From: Thioalkalivibrio paradoxus ARh 1
Lineage (GTDB): Bacteria; Pseudomonadota; Gammaproteobacteria; Ectothiorhodospirales; Ectothiorhodospiraceae
Direction: 5' to 3'
NCBI RefSeq assembly: GCF_000227685.2
Contig: NZ_CP007029.1
Location: forward strand, 3,508,501-3,572,500
DNA length: 64,000 bases
The notes under the pieces are model-generated. The model was not told the DNA's origin. It saw only the letters and a program-made list of their open reading frames with translations, and did not search any database. Both the position numbers and the translations under genes were made by a program. Below, piece by piece: positions 58,240 through 64,000 of this stretch; the first letter of the stretch is position 1; each line of letters starts with the position of its first letter.

Positions 58240-58263
58240 CGTTACAACACTAATGTTGTAACG
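58240..58263 (-). promoter_or_regulatory. Perfect 10+10 palindrome abutting the DUF6932 start codon
   Basis: The arms CGTTACAACA and TGTTGTAACG with a 4-base spacer end at the base immediately before the ATG. Upstream on the minus strand, TTGACT fits a -35 element, placing transcription start near the start codon; the mRNA would be leaderless or nearly so. It is the probable binding site of the operon's XRE protein. Confidence 0.6.
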
Positions 58264-58600
58264 TGATCAAGTCAAGGGATTGGGCGCATCGCCCTGATTC
58301 TCGCGCGGGCAGCCGGATGTTCGCCGACAGGTCCCGGTGAAGCCCCGTGCTTTGGAGTTCCAGCCCCGGTCTCCTGCGAATAAGCTCTTTGCAGCGTGAC
58401 TTGATCTTGTTGTCTAAACAGATCTTCTTGACCGCTTGGTGGCGAAGCCTGAGCGAAGCCTGAGCGAAGCCGAGACACCGGGGCGATCCACCTGTCCTCG
58501 TCCGCCAGTCAGCCTCCCGGCCTGGAAAATCTCGAGTGGGCTTGATCGAGCGTCGTGACAGAGGAACAAGACACAACGTAGGCCCCGGCTCGGCCGGATG
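58264..58600. other. Non-coding stretch with a short tandem repeat
   Basis: Apart from the promoter of the operon to the left, the stretch contains an 11-base tandem repeat (GAAGCCTGAGC-type, about three units near 58442-58472). No supported gene. Confidence 0.35.
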
Positions 58601-58616
58601 CAACCGACGGCGGCCC

Positions 58617-58860
58617 GGTCAGTGGAGAAGCACTGTACGAGATGGTCCGAGCCCATGCTCCGGGTGGCAGCCAGATTCGGCGTGTCGTCGAGCTACAAGG
58701 CCCGCGTCTGCATGCTGCTCAACGTACCGCGGCCCGAGCGCGGCTATTGGGCGAAGCTGGCGGTCGGCTGCGCCGAAGCAACCGCCACCCCCCAACCCCC
58801 GGCCTGCAGACCCATCCTTCGTCGCTCTGCGTTTTGCCGCCGGGGACTTGCCACGATAAC
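58617..58860 (+). pseudogene. Remnant of an HTH-like gene with the NVPxPxRGYWAK motif
   Basis: Pieces of one protein are spread over different frames: EALYEMV in one frame, then WSEPMLRVAARFGVSSSY and LLNVPRPERGYWAKLAVG in the next, and KQPPPPNPRPADP in a third. I recall this motif set from uncharacterised HTH proteins of mobile regions. At least two frameshifts are needed to join the pieces, and no intact start or end remains. Confidence 0.55.
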
Positions 58861-59149
58861 AGGCAGGAGGCGTCGGGTTCGCTCGGACGGCATTGAGTAT
58901 GAACAGCTGTACCCGTTGCAACAGGTTGGGGGCAACATCTTCTATTCATTGTCCGGTTGGCGCTCCGATACTGCCGCAGACGGTCTCGCCTCGAGTGCCC
59001 GTGGGCCGCGCCCTGCCACTGCCGACCATCGGGAGTCTCGTGCCGACCCAAAGCCGGCATGCGATAGGGGTCGGTCAGCGGCCCGAGTCCCAGGACGACA
59101 AGCAGACAGTCATCACGCGCCCTCGGCGTTCGGTGGTGGCACGGATGCT

Positions 59150-59338
59150 TCACAGCTTTCGCCGAAGCTTGCTATTCTGCGGGTATCTTCCTCGAGGCCC
59201 ATGCGAATCGTGAAACACAATCATGCGGCGAATCCGGTGAACGTAGGCCTGCTCGGTACACAGGCTGAAGTGCTTGGCACGGAATCGCTCGGGCATCTGA
59301 CCGAGCAGCCGGGGACGACGGGGCGTTTCCATGACCAT
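59150..59338 (-). pseudogene. Truncated integron-type tyrosine integrase (N-terminal fragment)
   Basis: An ATG at 59338 with AGGAGG gives METPRRPRLLGQMPERFRAK, then SLCTEQAYVHRIRRMIVFHD, the core-binding domain start of IntI-like recombinases. Similarity ends after about 45 residues and no catalytic domain with its Arg/His/Tyr residues follows. The fragment marks past integron or related recombination activity. Confidence 0.65.
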
Positions 59339-59431
59339 GTTCCCTCCTTCCGTTATCGTGCCGTTTGTCCCGATCAACTACCCAAGAACCACCGCTTGCA
59401 ACGCAGACTGCGGTGTTATACGTCGAAATCG

Positions 59432-60814
59432 GGTTCTTCGTCGTGTCACGTGGATTTGAGGATGGAGCCCGCGAGGCTCCCGATCAGGTAAATCATGGTG
59501 ATGAAGGTGTCGGTATTGCGGTATCCGCGGGCTCTGGCCCGTGCGTCCTGGAAGAGTCCGTTCAAGCCCTCCAGGCGGGCATGGGTGTAGGTCGAGGTCC
59601 AGCGTTGCACCACGCGTCGCGTATGGGTCTTCAGGGTCGCGAGCGCCTTGCGCACCGGCTCCAAGCGCGGCGTGTCGCCGACCAGGGCCCGGGCGTAGTT
59701 CAGGAAGTGAGTGATCCGCCACAGCGCGGCCCTGGGCGTGCGCGCTTTGCGGATCCACGGCAGCTTCTCCTTCAGCTTCCAGGCGGTCATGGCATCCAGC
59801 CCCTGCTGGGTCATCTCGGCGATCGCGACCAACTGGTCGGTGGTGAGGTGGTCTACATGGCCGCGCTTGAGCACCGCCCAGCGCAGGTCGTTCGGCAGCG
59901 GTTTCTCTTTCCCCTCGAGCTTGCGCACCTCATCCACCGAGCGGGTAAACAGGTGCACGATCTGCAACCAGTCGACCGTGATCGATGCCCCCGGCAGGTG
60001 CTGCTCGACGCCACGCAGGAAGGCCGGCGACATGTCGCAGACCACCTCGACGATCTGCCCGGGCTCGCTCCCGTGCTCGCGCAGGAACGCGGCGAACTGG
60101 CGCAGCATGTCCTCGCCCCGTCCCGGGGTGACGAACAGGACCGGCTCCTTACGCCGGGCCATGTCGATGAACACGGTCACGTAGTGATGTCCGCGCCTGC
60201 AGGCAGTCTCGTCGAGGCCGATGGCGCGCGCCGCACGCAGGTCAAAGCGCGCGATGGCCTGATCCACGTAGTAGCGCACGATCCGCCACAGGCGGGTATC
60301 GGTGACGGCCATCAGCCGGGCGGCAGCCAACACGGGCATCTCCCGGACCAGGGCCAGTGCGGCCTGCTCGAACAGCAGGGTGAAGGCGCTGCCCTTGCGT
60401 GCCCACGGCACCTCCACCAGCTGCACGCCGTGCTTCGGGCATTTCACCCGCGGTACCGATGCGGTGATGTAGCAGTGGTGTTGGAAGATGTAGCAGTGAT
60501 GTAGCGGTGATGTAGCAGCACGTGTTGGAAGAAGTTGAGATGGCGCCAACGCTTCTCAGTGAAGTCGTGCGCCGAACACAGCGCGCCGCACTGCGGGCAG
60601 GGATAGCGGGCGCCGCGCTCGCCCTCCACCTGGAGGTGCAGCTCATGCGGCTGGGTCGCGGTATCGAGTGCTGATCCACCAACTGCCACGGTGGCTGAAT
60701 GCCAATGCCCAACAGCAGAATCTCGTCGCCGCACATGCCGTCGCTCCTGTCCGCAATCACGCCCCGAGCATGGTTCAGCATGTCGGCGGATTCCACTCAA
60801 AATAACGAGGAGCC
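59432..60814. mobile_element. ISL3-family insertion sequence, decayed
   Basis: About 1.38 kb bounded by imperfect terminal inverted repeats: GGTTCTTCGTCGTG at the left (59432) and its partner GGCTCCTCGTTATT read inward from 60814; 15 of 23 positions match. No matching 8-bp target duplications were found at these ends. The element contains one frameshifted transposase gene. Its right end interrupts another reading frame. Confidence 0.7.
59446..60736 (-). pseudogene. ISL3 transposase, frameshifted
   Basis: The catalytic C-terminal two-thirds is intact in one frame (IGLDETACRRGHHYVTVFID with the DDE Asp, VVCDMSPAFLRGV, and THARLEGLNGLFQDARARAR with the Glu region). The N-terminal zinc finger (CPQCGALCSAHDFTEKRWRH) is in another frame, and the beginning MCGDEILLLGIGIQPPWQLV in a third. 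One break is a 44-base duplication at 60478-60532 in which GATGTAGC units multiply. The gene cannot make a full transposase without two frame corrections. Confidence 0.82.
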
Positions 60815-61042
60815 ATTTTTCACGATACCGTGACGGCGTACGGATCTGCGACACCTGTTCGCTCCTTCACGAGCAATGACGGCTACAGTACTAGCCTCAT
60901 TGACACAGGGTCTTTTCAAGTGGCTTGGACGGCAGGTCCAGTAACACGCGCACAAGGACTCGCGAATATCACGGACGATGTGTTCACCCGCGGCCTAGCT
61001 CGCGAAATTGTTCAAAAGCTTCGAAATGCCGGGCTCATTTAG
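60815..61042 (+). pseudogene. 3' fragment of an unknown gene cut by the IS
   Basis: An open frame enters from the IS boundary and ends with TAG at 61042; the visible 75 residues include SNDGYSTSLIDTGSFQVAWT and a helical end GLAREIVQKLRNAGLI. No family recognised. An ATG at 60830 has no ribosome-binding site, so this is best read as the C-terminal remnant of a gene split by the ISL3 element. Confidence 0.45.
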
Positions 61043-61214
61043 CTCGTTGAAATTCTCGGCCCTCGCTGGTAAGTCGGTCAAAGGAGTACTCATGAAGGCG
61101 CTCATTTATGTTAAAAAAAGCCGATCTTTGGGTTCAATATTTTTCTCCAGGCGCACACATTCGAGAGCGGGATGCATCCGCCAAATTAATCAAGACCGGC
61201 CGCACGCTGATCCC

Positions 61215-62009
61215 ATGAAGATCGCGCGTCTGCCATTTATTGTGATTGTTCTCGGGTTGTTGGTTTCGCCTTTTGCAACGGTCAGCGCAATGTACGATGG
61301 CGGCACGAACGTCCCACAAAAATACGCCGAGGCCGTTGTCTTCAACGCTCACGAAACACTTCGGGATATGCGCGAGCAATCCAATAAAAAACAGGCGGAG
61401 AGAGAGCGCGCAAGAGAACGCGAAGGATTCCGTCAAAACGCTCGATACGGCGAAATTCGACTTCTGAATTACGGCACCGTTCTGGTTAAAGGAAGACATT
61501 GGGCGCGCTGTAGTGTCGGCCAATCTTGGGACGGGACTACTTGCACGGGCACACCAGTATCCGCAACCCTTGGTGAGGCAAAAGAACTGGTCCGTATTAT
61601 GATGCGTTCCGGAGGCTATGCCGGGTACACAGATTGGCGATTACCGACGATTTTGGAGTTAGAGAGTTTGCGGGTGTGTGAATCGGGCTACCACTCCTGG
61701 ACCCTGGGGCAAATTGGCGGATTGGCTAATATTCCCAAAAGTAAAAACATTCGTAGAAGTTGCAACGATCTAAGCGAGATCCGACAACCGACCATCGAAA
61801 ACACTGTGTTTCCCAGTACGCCGAAGGGGGTTTTTTGGTCGCAGACCTTTCATATGAGGGGACCCATCAATCCCGACTTTTACGTCCGCTACCCCACCAT
61901 GAAGAAACTCACTCCGTCCAACTACGCATTAGATTTTGCTACCGGCGATATAAGTGGACACTCAGTTTCTCGATCATACCACATCCGCCTTGTGCGCGAC
62001 GCGCGTTAA
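61215..62009 (+). CDS. Secreted DUF1566 (Lcl C-terminal-like) domain protein
   Basis: The ATG at 61215 gives 264 residues with a signal peptide (ARLPFIVIVLGLLVSPFATV). A charged coiled stretch (KKQAERERAREREGFRQ) leads into a DUF1566-type domain with RHWARCSVGQSWDGTTCTG and the diagnostic GYTDWRLPTILELESL, ending in the VFWSQTF and YHIRLVRD strands. An earlier in-frame ATG at 61092 has a better ribosome-binding site (AAAGGAG) but would bury the signal peptide. Base composition is visibly less GC-rich than the surroundings, suggesting recent acquisition. Function unknown. Confidence 0.75.
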   Translation: MKIARLPFIVIVLGLLVSPFATVSAMYDGGTNVPQKYAEAVVFNAHETLRDMREQSNKKQAERERAREREGFRQNARYGEIRLLNYGTVLVKGRHWARCSVGQSWDGTTCTGTPVSATLGEAKELVRIMMRSGGYAGYTDWRLPTILELESLRVCESGYHSWTLGQIGGLANIPKSKNIRRSCNDLSEIRQPTIENTVFPSTPKGVFWSQTFHMRGPINPDFYVRYPTMKKLTPSNYALDFATGDISGHSVSRSYHIRLVRDAR

Positions 62010-63051
62010 TGTTTATGATTGGAAGATGGGCGGTGGCGATTGGGAGGACACACAGCCACTCGCTACTGTCAGGCAAACCCATCAGTTTGTAAATATTTTC
62101 AGGTAATAACGCTGATGGTCATCGGGGCTTCGTCACCGAGGAATGCCGCGCGACTAAGTTTTTCCACCGTGGACGCAGACGCATAACCGAGTGGTCCGCA
62201 GTCGCGGCATCGCAAGTCACAGTCGCCATTACGGACGTTGTGACCTATGCGCGGAAGGATGTCTATCTTGGCGTCGCATTCGCGATGGTTGATGCACAGG
62301 TCAGGATGCTGACGATCTCCCCGGGGTTGGGCTCGGAGGGAAAACTGATCCGGAAATGGACGTACGGTTACGGTTATCACAGCCATTGCCATGGTCCTCT
62401 GGGTCGGTGAGTAGGTCTATCCAAAAGAATATCGTGGATGCTTTGGGGCTGTTTGGGAGAATCCGGCGCAGAACCTCGAGCGCGCATGCGTGGCAGCATG
62501 AGTGTGCCATCGCCGCCCAGGGTGAGCAGGTTTGTTCGGCTATCGATGCCGCGAACAGTGTGGTGGCCCAATGGATCGCCGAGGGTTCTGGACCTACAGC
62601 GGCACGCCAGCAACCCTAGGTCGGCCTTCGTTCCCTTGGGCCGACTGATTGCCTAAGCCGGCCCCGAACACGAATTCTGCCATTCGGCGCTGCGGCTGTA
62701 CGCCGAACTGGCACGTGAAGCGCAACGTCTGATGGGGCTGATCCAGAATGTGACCGAGCGCAATCGATCCGAGGACGCGGGAGGCGGACTTCGACGAGCG
62801 CCTGGGCAAGCCGGTGCGGACCCAGGAGTTGAGGGAGATGATCTCCCGGCAAGCCGTTGGGCCGACTTGAATCGTTGTTCGGAGGGGTGGCCAGGTCCGC
62901 AAAGGAATGCTGACCGCCCGCTCATGGTTCGCTGGCGGGTGACCGGTAGGGGCCGAACACCGCCACCCTTTGCTCAGTGAAGTACCGCAACTCGCTGCGT
63001 CGACCCACATCGCAGGGCGGCCGAGGGGAGGACGACATCCTGCCGCGCTCT
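62010..63051. other. About 1 kb without a supportable gene
   Basis: Several short frames on both strands, none with a recognisable domain or start site. A plus-strand trace around 62690-62870 reads YAELAREAQRLMGLIQNVTE in one frame and FDERLGKPVRTQELREMISR in another, which looks like a decayed helical protein with a frameshift near 62780. Composition changes from AT-richer to GC-rich across this stretch, suggesting a junction of acquired segments. Confidence 0.4.
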
Positions 63052-64000
63052 TCACGTCCGCTGTTCCTTCCGAGCTGTGTACAGCGCCGCCATGCGCTGA
63101 CAGGTGTCCGCGATCTCGCGCCGCAGCGCAGCCGGCTTCAGGACTTCCACCAGATCACCCTGCCCGAGGATCCACCAGCGCAGCTGCCAGGAGTCCGGGA
63201 CGGTTGCGTGCACGGTGGTGCGTCCAGCCCGGATGCGGATCTCCTGATCCGCCGAGAGCGCGGTTTCGCGCAGGATGCGCTCGGCGGTCTCGTCGACCGC
63301 TAGGACCAGCCGCAACGTCTTCCCGGTGCTGGTGAACTGCAGCGCTCCACCGGCGATGTAGGCATCGAGATCGAACCCCTCGGGGCGCCGGGCAGGTTCG
63401 TCGGCGAGCGTGGCGTGGGTAAACCGGTGCAGCGCATAGAGACGCAGATCGTCGTACCCGAACGCGGTGGCCACCAGGTAGGCCACCGGACCGCGCTGCA
63501 CCAGGCCGAGCGGATGCAGGGTCAGGGGTTGCGCGTCCGAAGCGTCGGCCGCCTGGTAGTGCGCCTCGATCTGTCGTTCCTGCAGCAAGCCCTGCTGGAC
63601 GGCTTCCAGTGCCCCGGGGTCGACCTGCGGCGCCCGCAGCGGCAGCGCGGGCGGCACGGTGCGCACCTTGTTCGCCCAACGCGCAAGGGGTAAGCCCTGC
63701 GCGGACTCGAGCTTCGTTGCCGCCATCCGCAGCAACGGCTCCAGCGGTTCCAGCACGGCTGCCGGCAGCAGCGGGCGCAGCATCTGGTCCACCAGGTGCA
63801 GCGACAGCGCTTCCGGAAGGGCAAGGCCGGGAAGATGCAGCGAGGCGTGGCGGACCCAGCGCCAGCCATAGGGGATGCTGGCGTCGTTGCGGTCGATCGG
63901 GAAGGCCTCCATCAGATTGCCGAGGTCGCGCTCCACCTGCCGCTTGCTGACCCGGAAGCCGGCATCGTTCAACTCCTCGGTCAACTGCGCGGCGGTCTTG
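63052..64000 (-). CDS. WYL-domain transcriptional regulator (start outside the window)
   Basis: The frame is open at the right edge; 316 residues are visible. The upstream part reads like the end of a winged helix-turn-helix (AQLTEELNDAGFRVSKRQVE, RDLGNLMEAFPI). The WYL ligand-binding domain follows (LTLHPLGLVQRGPVAYLVAT, LRLYALHRFTHATL), then a WCX-type C-terminal extension (LRLVLAVDETAERIL, LRWWILGQGDLVEVLKPAAL). Such proteins (PafBC, BrxR/CapW type) repress or activate DNA-damage or phage-defence genes, usually adjacent or divergent. Its targets would lie to the right of the window. Confidence 0.85.
   Translation of the reverse strand, partial: KTAAQLTEELNDAGFRVSKRQVERDLGNLMEAFPIDRNDASIPYGWRWVRHASLHLPGLALPEALSLHLVDQMLRPLLPAAVLEPLEPLLRMAATKLESAQGLPLARWANKVRTVPPALPLRAPQVDPGALEAVQQGLLQERQIEAHYQAADASDAQPLTLHPLGLVQRGPVAYLVATAFGYDDLRLYALHRFTHATLADEPARRPEGFDLDAYIAGGALQFTSTGKTLRLVLAVDETAERILRETALSADQEIRIRAGRTTVHATVPDSWQLRWWILGQGDLVEVLKPAALRREIADTCQRMAALYTARKEQRT

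Noticed and set aside
59446-60736. Programmed frameshifting in the ISL3 transposase
   Set aside because: ISL3 transposases are normally made from one frame; two separate shifts and a slippage duplication indicate decay rather than programmed recoding.
62594-63055. 153-codon minus-strand frame before the WYL gene
   Set aside because: No family, an odd composition, and overlapping frames on the other strand with more protein-like traces; not supported as a gene.

Overview
The window is GC-rich chromosomal DNA from a gammaproteobacterium. This rests on conserved gene order (ftsY-ftsE-ftsX-rpoH divergent from two M16 peptidases and rsmD), a bioH-bioC pair, UbiK, FolM, ComM and a complete ccoNOQP-ccoGHIS respiratory cluster. 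High GC, acidic secreted cytochromes and rhodanese fusions would suit a sulfur-oxidising lineage such as Ectothiorhodospiraceae, but that placement is inference.

Layout. 1-15.6 kb is core: purD (cut by the window edge), glgP, rimO, rpmE, an M48 lipoprotein protease, malic enzyme and malate dehydrogenase, a FEN-type nuclease, a DUF1007 protein, a soluble lytic transglycosylase, a fructosamine-kinase-like protein and a membrane-anchored coiled-coil protein. 15.6-24 kb is read leftward: M16 peptidases, rsmD, a small secreted anchored protein, a sodium:solute symporter with a coupled 39-residue membrane ORF, a NarL-type regulator, an MFS carrier and a YgbA-type protein. 24-27.7 kb holds ftsYEX and rpoH. 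28.4-30 kb holds a cysteine-desulfurase-like enzyme and an unknown protein. 30-41 kb, leftward, is bioH-bioC followed by the whole cbb3 oxidase cluster (structural genes NOQP, then assembly genes GHIS and a 34-residue membrane ORF). 41-48.6 kb holds plsY, tsaD, a MidA-like methyltransferase, folM, ubiK, comM and a four-haem cytochrome c containing a fresh triplication.

From tRNA-Arg(CCG) at 48.9 kb rightward the DNA is accessory: two toxin-antitoxin modules (VapBC/FitAB type and HigBA type), an ArsR-rhodanese regulator with a rhodanese-fused membrane protein and a sterol-desaturase-like hydroxylase, a PD-(D/E)XK-like sce7726 gene facing a tightly coupled three-gene operon (DUF6932 nucleotidyltransferase-like protein, XRE/ImmA-IrrE protein, T4 beta-like protein), a broken integrase, a decayed ISL3 element, an AT-richer secreted DUF1566 protein and, at the right edge, a WYL regulator of the type often found beside defence loci. 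The operon at 54.9-58.3 kb is the best candidate for an undescribed system.

Regulatory sites read directly from the sequence include a CIRCE-like element in front of rpoH, a DnaA-box cluster beside an AT-rich tract between rimO and rpmE, an FNR/DNR-like box before the NarL-type gene, and palindromic operators in front of the desaturase, vapB, higB and DUF6932 genes. A roughly 170-bp dispersed repeat occurs twice in opposite orientations; one copy contains an expanded (CCTACG)12 array and supplies the last codons of vapC.
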